A DNA stretch of 44,363 nucleotides. It comes from Pseudoselenomonas ruminantium. Its GTDB lineage: Bacteria; Bacillota; Negativicutes; Selenomonadales; Selenomonadaceae. A model generated the notes under the pieces. That model had not been told where the DNA came from and did not search any database. It saw only the letters and a list, made by a program, of their open reading frames with translations. Shown piece by piece: positions 6,651-15,014 of this stretch. The DNA is taken from NCBI GenBank assembly GCA_002373045.1, contig DFHU01000002.1, forward strand, positions 1 to 44,363, in the 5' to 3' direction. The stretch's first letter is position 1; every line of letters begins with the position of its first letter. Made by a program: the position numbers and the translations under genes.

Positions 6651-7367
6651 TTACTCAGCGGCAGCTTCTGCAGCGTCGCCGCCTTCACCCTGACGACCTT
6701 CCATGATGGCATCTGCCATACGGCCAGTCATGAGTTTTACAGCGCGGATAGCGTCATCGTTACCCGGGATTACGTAGTCAACTTCATCCGGATCGCAGTT
6801 CGTGTCAACGATAGCAACGATAGGAATGTTGAGCTTGCGGGCTTCAGCAACAGCGATGCGCTCTTTGCGCGGGTCTACTACGAACAGAGCACCAGGGAGC
6901 TTGTTCATTTCTTTGATACCGCCGAGATACTTCTCGAGCTTTTCCATTTCATGACGGAGGCCCTGAACTTCTTTCTTCGTCAGAACTTCAAACGTGCCAT
7001 CAGCTTCCATAGCTTCGAGTTCCTTCAGGCGGCTAACGCGCTTCTGGATCGTCTGGAAGTTGGTCATCATGCCGCCGAGCCAGCGTTCGTTCACGTAGAA
7101 CATGTTAGCGCGGAGAGCTTCTTCTTTGATGGCTTCCTGAGCCTGCTTCTTCGTACCAACGAAGAGAACGCTCTTGCCTTCAGCGGCAATGTCACGCAGG
7201 AATGCGTATGCTTCATCAACCTTCTTAACGGTCTTCTGCAGGTCGATGATGTAGATACCGTTACGCTCCGTAAAGATGTATTTAGCCATCTTCGGGTTCC
7301 AACGCCGGGTCTGATGTCCGAAATGAACACCTGCTTCAAGTAACTGTTTCATGGAAATAACTGCCAT
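6651..7367 (-). CDS. rpsB: 30S ribosomal protein S2
   Basis: A 238-aa S2 protein of the small ribosomal subunit. Start ATG 7367 (MAVISMKQLLEAGVHFGHQT) is set by AGGAGGTG about 10 nt upstream; the longer frame to 7457 lacks support. Family signatures are present: the GVHFGHQTRRWNPKM opening, FVGTKKQAQEAI and LFVVDPRKERIAVAEA. It has an Ala/Glu-rich end (GGDAAEAAAE). Transcribed with tsf from the promoter at 7481-7509 through a ~110-nt leader. Confidence 0.97.
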   Translation of the reverse strand: MAVISMKQLLEAGVHFGHQTRRWNPKMAKYIFTERNGIYIIDLQKTVKKVDEAYAFLRDIAAEGKSVLFVGTKKQAQEAIKEEALRANMFYVNERWLGGMMTNFQTIQKRVSRLKELEAMEADGTFEVLTKKEVQGLRHEMEKLEKYLGGIKEMNKLPGALFVVDPRKERIAVAEARKLNIPIVAIVDTNCDPDEVDYVIPGNDDAIRAVKLMTGRMADAIMEGRQGEGGDAAEAAAE

Positions 7368-7480
7368 GTTGGTGCACCTCCTGTTTTTTTCTTCTGGGCT
7401 CCTCATCTTCTGCACCACCTCCATACCCGAGGCACAGGGCAGATATCGGCAACCCATGCTTTTTTCTTACACCGCGAAAA

Positions 7481-7509
7481 ATTATATCATAAGAGAAATC
7501 CCGGCGCAA
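7481..7509 (-). promoter_or_regulatory. rpsB promoter
   Basis: Minus strand: -10 TATAAT (7481-7486, perfect consensus), a 17-nt spacer, and a weak -35 TTGCGC (7504-7509). It lies between the stop of the MATE-HATPase gene and rpsB. The ~110-nt leader between it and rpsB could host S2 autoregulation, as in other bacteria, but I did not identify a structure. Confidence 0.65.
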
Positions 7510-7525
7510 TAGCTAAAATAAATTT

Positions 7526-9253
7526 TTACGCGCCAATCCGCAAAATCATGCGGTTTTCATCGCCGCTGGCCAAATAGACCCGCCGCAGGCAATTTACCGT
7601 AATGGATTCGATAAAGTAATCCTGATAGGAAAACTTGCCCTGCTGGGCGGTTTTGATGATATCGTAGGGGCTGCCATTATCCCGGACAATCAAGGTCAGG
7701 TCAGATTCAGGCTCCTTGCCGAGCAGGATGGAAAATTCCATTTGGAACGGCTTGTCTGCCGCCCGCATGCTGGCATGTATACCGATTTCCTCCACCAACA
7801 CCGTGAGCAGTGCCCGCTGGTGGGCAGAGATATCTACAGCCGCCATATCCGCTGCCACCCGCTCAGATAAGGACACTACCGCTTTCATGGTGCAATCGGT
7901 ATCGTATGAATACTGGCGGGAAAGCTTTTCCTTGTCCAAAAACAGCCGCCCCCTGCTGCCTGTCCACCACGAGTTAAACACATAAGCCAGGACAAAGCCC
8001 GCACCTGTTCCGAGCCACATCTCGTTCATGGAACAGAGTGCGCCCATTTCCATGCCCACATAGGGAAAGCCAAGCAGCAGGAAAACTTTCAGTAAAGCCC
8101 CATAATTCCGTTTTTCAATATAAATATAGTAGTTACTGTACATCAGCGTACAGCCTAGAAAGACGATAAACAGCAGGAAGCAGCGCACAGCCGCCTCCGT
8201 TTCGGCTATCATCTGTTCATCACGCACGCCAAAAAGCAGGGGCAAAAAGCCCGCCAGCGCCATGCCCAAAGCGGTAAACAACAGACTGATCAGCACCGTT
8301 GCCCGGATGCCGATATCCATGGTCTTTTGAATGCTGTGCAAATTTTCTTCGGCATGATACTGACAAATCATGGGCTGCAAACAATCCACCAGTCCCGTAT
8401 AGAGGGCAATAATCAACGTGAGCAGATTGACCGCCACCGTCACGACAATCATGTGTTCTTCACCGAAATGGCTGATGACACAGGAAGACAATGCCACCGG
8501 CAGCAGCGATAAGAACAGGGTATCCAAAGAATGATAAAAGCTGTAGACCACACCATAAAGCACATCTTTGGTATGCCAATACCAGCGAAAGCGCAGGCGG
8601 CTGCGCCCACCGTTCAGGAAGTAAAGCTGCACCAGCACCGCCGCCAGCAGGCCGCAGCTCGTGGCAATGCCCACGCCCATGACACCAATCTGCAAGCAGA
8701 GGACAACATCCAGCAGCGCATTGACCACAAAGGTACATATCGCCCCTACTACACAGACCCGTTCCTGTCCTTCCGCCACAAATACGGTATAAAAGAATAC
8801 GTTTAAGAACATCAGCGGCGCATAAAACAGCAGGCCATTGTAATAGTCACGAGCATAGCCCATGAGCTGTGGCGAAATCGCCCAAAAAGCCAACAGATTT
8901 TCCCGAAAGAAAAACATCCCGGCCACAAAGGCGAGCCCTACGCCAACCGCCAACAGCACGCCCATGCTGAACAGCTGATTGACCCGCTCGCGGTCGCCCC
9001 GCCCCTGCGCATAGGAAAGCATCATGGCCAGCCCGTCAGCAATCAGGTAGCTGATAAAGATGATAAAGGTAATCAAGGGAAAAACCAGCGTCATGCTGAC
9101 GACCGCATTTTCCCCCACTAATTGCCCTGCCGCCACGTTATCCGTGAGAATCAGCACATAGGCACTAGCCATCGAAAACATGGCGGCGGCAAAAACCGAA
9201 CGAAAGCGGGTAGAAATTACCGTCTTTTCGCCCCAAAAACTAAAACGGCTCAC
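7526..9253 (-). CDS. MATE-type transporter fused to a HATPase-like domain
   Basis: A 575-aa protein. Residues ~1-440 form about twelve hydrophobic helices with MATE-family character (starting near FRSVFAAAMFSMASAYVLIL, with IADGLAMMLSYAQGRGD). The C-terminal ~130 residues resemble an anti-sigma/histidine-kinase ATPase fold: N-box-like VLVEEIGIHASM, with His where the usual metal-binding Asn sits, and G1-box-like IVRDNGSPYD. It starts at GTG 9253 inside a 4-nt GTGA overlap with the upstream STAS-condensation gene, so the two are coupled. A HATPase-like domain facing a STAS partner recalls the SpoIIAB-SpoIIAA partner-switch pair. Possible role: export of an amphipathic product controlled by nucleotide or phosphorylation state (inference). 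The altered N-box leaves ATP binding uncertain. Confidence 0.75.
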   Translation of the reverse strand: MSRFSFWGEKTVISTRFRSVFAAAMFSMASAYVLILTDNVAAGQLVGENAVVSMTLVFPLITFIIFISYLIADGLAMMLSYAQGRGDRERVNQLFSMGVLLAVGVGLAFVAGMFFFRENLLAFWAISPQLMGYARDYYNGLLFYAPLMFLNVFFYTVFVAEGQERVCVVGAICTFVVNALLDVVLCLQIGVMGVGIATSCGLLAAVLVQLYFLNGGRSRLRFRWYWHTKDVLYGVVYSFYHSLDTLFLSLLPVALSSCVISHFGEEHMIVVTVAVNLLTLIIALYTGLVDCLQPMICQYHAEENLHSIQKTMDIGIRATVLISLLFTALGMALAGFLPLLFGVRDEQMIAETEAAVRCFLLFIVFLGCTLMYSNYYIYIEKRNYGALLKVFLLLGFPYVGMEMGALCSMNEMWLGTGAGFVLAYVFNSWWTGSRGRLFLDKEKLSRQYSYDTDCTMKAVVSLSERVAADMAAVDISAHQRALLTVLVEEIGIHASMRAADKPFQMEFSILLGKEPESDLTLIVRDNGSPYDIIKTAQQGKFSYQDYFIESITVNCLRRVYLASGDENRMILRIGA

Positions 9254-10836
9254 GACAAAATCTCCGCTAATTTACGTTCATCTGCCTGCATAGCCGAAAG
9301 CATTTCATCATAGGCCGCGGCATACTGCTGCATTGCCTTTTCTGAATAACGGCTGGCATCATAGGCAAGTCTCAGCGAATAATGACCATCATCAAGCACC
9401 GTCACCGCAATATCGAGCACATTTTCGGCAGCCGAACGCTTATTGGGCGGCATTTCCTCGACTTGGCAGGGCAGACCGCCAAGGATATAGGACGCTTTAA
9501 TATCCGTATCCTTTTGCAGGATAAAGCTGGCACATTCGCCTTCCAAATCGTCCTTATAAACCAAATCCAGTCCTTTGGCATAAGTAATGCCTTTGTTAAT
9601 CTTTTCCTCCAATGCCGTAAGGAATTGCGTAACGGACATATCCTGCCCGAAATCCCATTTCAGCGGATACTGATTGAGCAGCAGCCCCATAAGGCGCATT
9701 TCCTTAATGGAGGTACGCGCATTATGCACCCAGCTCATAATGACCTCTTTATTCCCGGTAACACGCGCCATTGCCGCCATTGCCGCCGCGATAAAGAAGG
9801 TATTTTCGCTGTAAGGACGGTCAGCAAAGAATTTATGGTTGATGTTGTTGAGGTCACAGTCCACTGCTCCCTCATGCCAGCTGTCTTCACGGCTGACATC
9901 TGTCGGCGGCAGATGTTTTTGCGGGTCAAAGCCGGCTAACATTTCCTGCCAGTAGCGATGGCCTTCCTCCTGCCCGGACTGCAGTTCCTGCGCTTCTTCC
10001 CATACATATTCCGCATAGCTTGCCGGCTGACGTTTCGCGGTCCTGCGCATATAATGTTTATTGACTTCCCGCCAGAACAGCAGGATAATCGCCGTACCGT
10101 CCATAATGGCATGATAAAAATCCCCATAGATATATTTCCCCGAAGGGGTCAGCATCAGATAAATACGATACAGCGGCCGGTCAATAATCTTAAAGGGCTT
10201 TTCCAGTTCCCGCTTGCGCTCCTCAAAGGCCATTTCCGAGAGGATTTCCACACGCACCTTGGACACGCTGCCATCAAACCGCTGGCAGACCTCTCCCGTA
10301 TCCGGATGGAAGACCAGCCGACAGCGGAAAATATCATACATCTCCAATACTTCATTTACCGCTTCAGCCAGACGCTCCAAATCCACAGCCTCATCCAGCT
10401 TGAGCAGCGCACCGATATTCATCATGGTCGAATTTGCCTTGCGGAAATGGGTATCTACGAGCCAGCGCTGAATCGGCCTCAGCGGATAAAAACCATCCGT
10501 CGGCCCGGTTATCTCTCCGACCTGATTCGCCTGCACAATCTCAAAGAAATTCGTAAAGCAGGTAACATCAAAAACATCCATAATTTCCTGCTGCGGGTTC
10601 TTGATGATGATTTTTATATCCTGCTTGGCCGCTGCTTTCTTCACCATAAGCAAAGAACGCAAACCAGCCGAGGCAATATAATCCACATCCGAAAAATCCA
10701 GTTCGATTTCCTTTATTCCAGCCGGAATATCTGCAAGCTCCTCCTCCAACACTGGAGCTTCTACCGCATCAAGCCTGCCGGACAACTCCACCAGCCACAA
10801 ATCACCTACAGCCTGCTTGACAACATCCAAAGCCAT
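9250..10836 (-). CDS. STAS domain fused to an NRPS-type condensation domain
   Basis: A 528-aa protein. ATG 10836 is chosen because GGAG lies 8 nt upstream; GTG 10845 is possible but too close to it. Residues ~1-100 are a STAS (anti-sigma antagonist) domain with the phospho-acceptor-like site VDYIASAGLRSL (S56). From ~110 on is a condensation/acyltransferase-like fold (FYPLRPIQRWLVDTHF). The HHxxxDG motif is present as Y241-H242-AIM-D246-G247: the catalytic second His and the Asp are kept, the first His is Tyr. No adenylation or carrier domain is nearby. It may join an acyl or peptidyl donor to an unknown acceptor or act as a binding scaffold. Its STAS domain is probably the partner of the HATPase-like domain in the next gene. 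Confidence 0.8.
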   Translation of the reverse strand: MALDVVKQAVGDLWLVELSGRLDAVEAPVLEEELADIPAGIKEIELDFSDVDYIASAGLRSLLMVKKAAAKQDIKIIIKNPQQEIMDVFDVTCFTNFFEIVQANQVGEITGPTDGFYPLRPIQRWLVDTHFRKANSTMMNIGALLKLDEAVDLERLAEAVNEVLEMYDIFRCRLVFHPDTGEVCQRFDGSVSKVRVEILSEMAFEERKRELEKPFKIIDRPLYRIYLMLTPSGKYIYGDFYHAIMDGTAIILLFWREVNKHYMRRTAKRQPASYAEYVWEEAQELQSGQEEGHRYWQEMLAGFDPQKHLPPTDVSREDSWHEGAVDCDLNNINHKFFADRPYSENTFFIAAAMAAMARVTGNKEVIMSWVHNARTSIKEMRLMGLLLNQYPLKWDFGQDMSVTQFLTALEEKINKGITYAKGLDLVYKDDLEGECASFILQKDTDIKASYILGGLPCQVEEMPPNKRSAAENVLDIAVTVLDDGHYSLRLAYDASRYSEKAMQQYAAAYDEMLSAMQADERKLAEILS

Positions 10837-11157
10837 ACCAACCACTCCATTCTATCTTTCTGCCCTATATCGACAGAACCACTACATACAAGCAATTCCA
10901 TTTGTTTATTTTCGACACACAAATCAATTTTCCTCTATTTTTATTATCTATCGTAAATACCTTTAGAGAGGCCCCATATTGCGCGACAATTGCAGCACGC
11001 AAAAACACTATAAACTTGCAGTTTGCCAGTACGTGCTGAAATTTTTTGTTACAGCTCAGTAGGGGCGGAGGTGGTAATACTTTTCGCCCCTGACCACGTA
11101 TGAACAAGATACCTTTACCACAAACTCCAACTTGCCAATTTTACATTAACGCAATAA
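10837..11157 (-). other. Non-coding region upstream of the STAS-condensation gene, two hairpins
   Basis: No supported gene. One inverted repeat is CAGCACG/CGTGCTG (10993-10999 and 11032-11038) enclosing a smaller palindrome AAACT-TGC-AGTTT (11012-11024). A second is AGGGGCG/CGCCCCT (11061-11067 and 11085-11091). Both could form in the 5' leader of the minus-strand operon. I recognise no known riboswitch and no confident promoter. Confidence 0.4.
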
Positions 11158-11236
11158 GCCCGGTGTCTGATGATACGTTTCCGTCGCGTTTGACAAGCTT
11201 GTCTAAGCAGAGGAAATGTATCATCAGGCACCGGGC
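11158..11236. repeat. Dispersed long-hairpin repeat, copy A
   Basis: Arms 11158-11182 and 11212-11236 pair over 25 positions with only two G-T pairs. The 29-nt apical part holds the palindrome GACAAGCTTGTC. Same family as copies at 26389, 33611 and 44329. It lies 33 bp past the leuA stop codon. Confidence 0.85.
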
Positions 11237-11269
11237 GCCTTTCCCTATCGTATTGACTTATGATGCAGC

Positions 11270-12940
11270 TTACTTGCCCTCCTGCATCCGATTAATCGCA
11301 CTTACAAGCGCCTGAATGGACGCGGTAATAATATCCGTATCCATTCCAGCCCCCCAATGGGTCTTGCCTTCTTCATCTTTAATGCCGATATAGGCGATTG
11401 CGCGGGAATGCTGGCCGATTTCCAAAGCGTGCTCACTATAGGTGAGGTCTTTGTACTTCACGCCCAGATTCTTCTGCAGGGCATTGGACACCGCATCCAG
11501 ACGGCCATTACCCTTGGCCACAAAGGTTTCCAACTGGCCGTTGACCTTCACATCCACCGTACCGGAACGCGTGCCGTCCGGCTCTTTTTTGAGCAGGAAG
11601 TCCACGAGTTCATACGGTTCAGCGATATTGACATACTCATGCTGGAAAATCTGATAGATTTCGTCTGGCATAAGTTCCTTGTGTTTGTGGTCGGAAACGG
11701 ATTTGACCCGATAGCCGAAATCCTCCCGCATCTTCTTGGGCATATCGATGCCGTACTTCTGCTCCATGATGAAGCCCACGCCGCCCTTGCCGGACTGGCT
11801 GTTGATGCGGATGACGTCGCCATCGTACTCACGGCCCACATCCTGCGGGTCGATGTAGAGGTAGGGCAGCGTCCACTTGTCGGGATTTTTTTCTTCCTTC
11901 CACTTCATGCCCTTGGCAATAGCATCCTGATGGGAGCCGGAGAACGCCGCAAAGACCAACTTGCCTGCATAAGGCTGACGATAACCGACCTGCATACGGG
12001 TCAGCCGTTCATAGGTGTCCACGAGAACCGGCATATCCTCAAGGTTCAGCCCCGGGTCTACGCCCAAAGCGAACATATTCATCGCCACGGTCACAATATC
12101 CACATTACCGGTGCGCTCACCGTTGCCAAAGAGCGTGCCTTCCACGCGGTCAGCACCAGCCAACAGGCCCATTTCCGTATCGGCTACGCCGCAGCCGCGA
12201 TCGTTATGCGGATGCAGGGACAGCACCACATTTTCGCGATACTTCAAATGCTTGTTCATATAGGCAACCTGCATAGCGTAGACATGCGGCATGGACATTT
12301 CCACGGTTACAGGCAGATTGATGATGGCTTTTCTATCTGCCGTGGGCTGCCATACATCGAGCACCGCATTGCAGACTTCCAGCGCGTATTCCGGTTCCGT
12401 TCCTGTGAAGGATTCCGGCGAATACTCGAAGCGGTAGTTTTCCCCGGCTTCTTCCGTCAGCTTTTTGAGGAGTTTGGCGCCTTCCACGGCAATCTCCTTG
12501 ATTTCCTCCTTGGACTTGCGGAACACCTGCTCACGCTGGGCCACAGAGGTAGAGTTATAGACATGCACAACGGCATTTTTCACGCCCTTCAGCGCCTCAA
12601 AGGTCTTGCGGATAATGTGCTCGCGGGCCTGCGTCAATACCTGAATGGTCACATCGTCGGGGATAAGGTCATCTTCCACTAGCCGGCGCAGGAATTCATA
12701 CTCAGTTTCCGAAGCTGCCGGGAAACCAACTTCAATTTCCTTGAAGCCGACTTTGAGGAGCATCTTGTAAAATTCCAGCTTTTCATCGAGATTCATCGGA
12801 ATAATCAGCGCCTGATTGCCGTCCCGCATATCGACACTGCACCATACAGGTGCCTTGTCCGGGGCGTCTTTCTTCGCCCATTCCAAATCCATCTCCGGCG
12901 GCATAAAATAACCTTTGCTATACTTCTGATAATTCATCAT
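11270..12940 (-). CDS. leuA: 2-isopropylmalate synthase
   Basis: A 556-aa enzyme for the first leucine-specific step: acetyl-CoA plus 2-oxoisovalerate gives 2-isopropylmalate. It is of the LeuA type that opens with a KGYFMPPEMDLEWAKKDAPD-like segment. The HMGL TIM barrel has the metal-binding/catalytic CSVDMRDGNQAL and LHPHNDRGCGVADTE; a C-terminal allosteric domain follows (SGTVDVKVNGQ, GNGRLDAVSNALQK). ATG 12940 is chosen for GGAGGG 7 nt upstream; the longer frame to 13006 runs through a hairpin. Other leu genes are not adjacent. A hairpin in the leader may attenuate it. A dispersed repeat follows the stop. Confidence 0.93.
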   Translation of the reverse strand: MMNYQKYSKGYFMPPEMDLEWAKKDAPDKAPVWCSVDMRDGNQALIIPMNLDEKLEFYKMLLKVGFKEIEVGFPAASETEYEFLRRLVEDDLIPDDVTIQVLTQAREHIIRKTFEALKGVKNAVVHVYNSTSVAQREQVFRKSKEEIKEIAVEGAKLLKKLTEEAGENYRFEYSPESFTGTEPEYALEVCNAVLDVWQPTADRKAIINLPVTVEMSMPHVYAMQVAYMNKHLKYRENVVLSLHPHNDRGCGVADTEMGLLAGADRVEGTLFGNGERTGNVDIVTVAMNMFALGVDPGLNLEDMPVLVDTYERLTRMQVGYRQPYAGKLVFAAFSGSHQDAIAKGMKWKEEKNPDKWTLPYLYIDPQDVGREYDGDVIRINSQSGKGGVGFIMEQKYGIDMPKKMREDFGYRVKSVSDHKHKELMPDEIYQIFQHEYVNIAEPYELVDFLLKKEPDGTRSGTVDVKVNGQLETFVAKGNGRLDAVSNALQKNLGVKYKDLTYSEHALEIGQHSRAIAYIGIKDEEGKTHWGAGMDTDIITASIQALVSAINRMQEGK

Positions 12941-12964
12941 CGGCATTCCCTCCATATAATAATA

Positions 12965-12999
12965 GCCTTCCCCCTCCTCCAATGGAGGAGACGAAAGGC
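12965..12999 (-). promoter_or_regulatory. Leader hairpin before leuA
   Basis: Two nested stems: GCCTT/AAGGC (12965-12969 with 12995-12999) and CTCCTCC/GGAGGAG (12974-12980 with 12984-12990). The minus strand then reads TATTATTATAT up to the leuA ribosome binding site. The inner arm also contains a GGAGGAG that competes with the real Shine-Dalgarno sequence. It could be an attenuator or a translational control hairpin. No T-box or leucine-rich leader peptide was seen. Confidence 0.4.
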
Positions 13000-13089
13000 C
13001 ATGCACTACGCATTTCCCTGTGTCGTATACTACAATAACATATTGGTATTATTTTTGCAAGTTTTTTGTGTTATTTTGTAAACATTAAC

Positions 13090-13458
13090 CTAACCAACCG
13101 TCTGCCTGATGGCCTCACAGTTTTTCTCGTAAACCTCTTTGACGTCGGCTGCCAATGCCGTGAGTTCCTCGCGGCTTTTGCCTGCCCGAATGGCCTGCAC
13201 CATCTTGTCGGCGGCCTTAAACAGCCCCATAAGACTTAAATTCCCCGCTGTGCCCTTCAAGGTATGCACACATTTCCCTGCTTTTTCGATATCATCGGCA
13301 GCAAATGATTGGGAAAAATCAGCATAGGAGCTATCGTCAAGAAATTTTACCAAAAACTTATGATAAAGCGCCACATTCCCCATGAATCGTTCCAAGCCTT
13401 TGTCGTATTCAACGCCTACGTCACCCAGCGTTTGTTTAATCTCCAACTGCTCCATCAT
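13090..13458 (-). CDS. Stand-alone HPt phosphotransfer protein
   Basis: A 122-aa single HPt domain (four-helix bundle) with the phospho-acceptor His65 in KCVHTLKGTAGNL. Such proteins relay phosphate between a hybrid histidine kinase and a response regulator in multistep phosphorelays. Start ATG 13458, with ATG 13455 possible; AAAGGA lies upstream. No kinase or regulator is encoded in the window, so its partners are elsewhere. It lies 98 bp after the DUF6056-like pair and before leuA on the same strand. Confidence 0.85.
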   Translation of the reverse strand: MMEQLEIKQTLGDVGVEYDKGLERFMGNVALYHKFLVKFLDDSSYADFSQSFAADDIEKAGKCVHTLKGTAGNLSLMGLFKAADKMVQAIRAGKSREELTALAADVKEVYEKNCEAIRQTVG

Positions 13459-13556
13459 GTTCGCATCCTTTCGCGTTAACAGCCACTCCTGTTCTTGCTC
13501 CTATACTTCGCGCTAAAGCCCTTGTTTTCCTGCCGAAGCGAAAAATAATTCCTGCA

Positions 13557-15014
13557 TTATTCTACGCGGCGGTCTTCGCCATCGGTTATGACCTTTTTCC
13601 AGCCGTAATACTGCGCATACATGAGGTTGTGGCTTCCTTCTTCGCGTGGTTCCAAATCTGAGCCCCAGGCCAGAACATCCGTATTCCAGGTCACACAGCC
13701 CAGATACTCGCAGATTTCATCACTGATAGGCAGCACATCAATCTGATGCACCACGACCAAATCCTGTTCTTTATGCGCATTGATATAATCAATGCGGCTC
13801 ATCCATTGCTGCCGCACATCCCATTCCACAGCACAATAAATTGCCGCCGTAGCCAGCCATAAGGCAAAGGCAGAAGCCAAAACGCCACGGCACATGCCCT
13901 TATGCTGCTGATAAAATTCCTCCTTGTAAGGCATCAGTTCCCTGAGTGCCGTAACCGAAGCGGCGATAACCGCTACCGTCGAGAAAAAGCCCGCCCGCGC
14001 AGGAGCCATCGGCACAAAAATCATCACCAGCATAACGCCCAAAGCACCGGCTATCATCACAGCCTGAAACTTCGTGACCTTGTTCCAGCGCTGGCCTTTG
14101 GGCAGCCCAAAGACATAATAACCGATAAGCGCCAGCAGTGGCAGCCACAATTTAGTTACCGGCCAAAAACATTCAGCGAAGGTAATCTGAAACATCAGCG
14201 GTGTCCAGTACATATCCGCAGGCAGGCCGGGATTGTATTCATACAGCCGCTGCAATTCCATCCGCACCATTTCACCGGGAGCCTCGACCAGCATAATACC
14301 ACCAATGCACAGGCAGATAAAACCACTCACCATCCACAACTGCAGTTGTTTTTGTTTTTTGAAATGCCACAGCGCAAAAAGTGTGATAAGCCCCGCTGCC
14401 GCCGCGCCGGTTTCCACCGACCAGCCGGCGCACAGGCCGCTTACAGCCATCAGCGGAACCGCCCACTTAGGCGGCTTTGCCCAAAAGTCCGCCTGCCAGT
14501 ATTTTAAAGCAAAGGGCAGTAAAAATAAAAATTCCAGCAAGCCCATCCAAAGAAATACACAGCTGCCGCACATCCACAGCGTAGTCAAAAACGGGTCCGG
14601 CAAGAGAAACCAAAAGGCAAATACCAGCCAGAGCATATACGTGCGGTTCATCACTTTCAGGCTCAGGCCGGTACCGATACGGAATACCAGTAACAACAAG
14701 CCGCCGAACACCAGTGTGTTCAGGACGTTAAAAATTTCTTTGCCTTGCCAGGCAAAAAACTGCGTAAGGCCGATACCTAAAATCCGTCCGCCCCAGGTGA
14801 AATAATGCGACCACTGACTGACCACAATATCGTAAAAAGAAGTAATGCGCTGCCGCGGCCCGACACCGTCCAAAAGATTTCCCCGGTCAGCGCCATCCCA
14901 GATAAAGGCATAGGGTATATCATCCGATACCATAGGCAGCATACAATTGCGCACAAAAAACAAGCCTAAAAACAGCACCAGCACCATCTGCCAGGATAGT
15001 AGTTTTTTCACCAA
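13557..15014 (-). CDS. DUF6056-like polytopic membrane protein (paralog 2)
   Basis: A 485-aa integral membrane protein with about ten to twelve hydrophobic helices. After the first helix it has PMVSDDIPYAFIWDGADRG and SHYFTWGGRI, motifs shared with the upstream paralog and with a family I recall as DUF6056, which resembles GT-C-type membrane glycosyltransferases (an acidic DD in the first periplasmic loop). It may transfer sugars to a surface polymer; this is inferred. The start is TTG 15014 or GTG 15011; the latter forms a GTGA overlap with the upstream stop, and GGGGAGG precedes both. It is co-transcribed with the paralog at 15008-16528. Confidence 0.7.
   Translation of the reverse strand: MVKKLLSWQMVLVLFLGLFFVRNCMLPMVSDDIPYAFIWDGADRGNLLDGVGPRQRITSFYDIVVSQWSHYFTWGGRILGIGLTQFFAWQGKEIFNVLNTLVFGGLLLLVFRIGTGLSLKVMNRTYMLWLVFAFWFLLPDPFLTTLWMCGSCVFLWMGLLEFLFLLPFALKYWQADFWAKPPKWAVPLMAVSGLCAGWSVETGAAAAGLITLFALWHFKKQKQLQLWMVSGFICLCIGGIMLVEAPGEMVRMELQRLYEYNPGLPADMYWTPLMFQITFAECFWPVTKLWLPLLALIGYYVFGLPKGQRWNKVTKFQAVMIAGALGVMLVMIFVPMAPARAGFFSTVAVIAASVTALRELMPYKEEFYQQHKGMCRGVLASAFALWLATAAIYCAVEWDVRQQWMSRIDYINAHKEQDLVVVHQIDVLPISDEICEYLGCVTWNTDVLAWGSDLEPREEGSHNLMYAQYYGWKKVITDGEDRRVE

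Noticed and set aside
10865..11107. An 80-codon open frame upstream of the STAS-condensation gene
   Set aside because: No ribosome binding site, odd composition, and it crosses the inverted repeats of the leader region.
11357..12682. A 441-codon open frame on the plus strand
   Set aside because: Antisense shadow of leuA; no motifs.
12941..13089. A T-box or leucine attenuator peptide before leuA
   Set aside because: No T-box consensus, specifier loop or Leu-codon run is present; only a short hairpin is supported.
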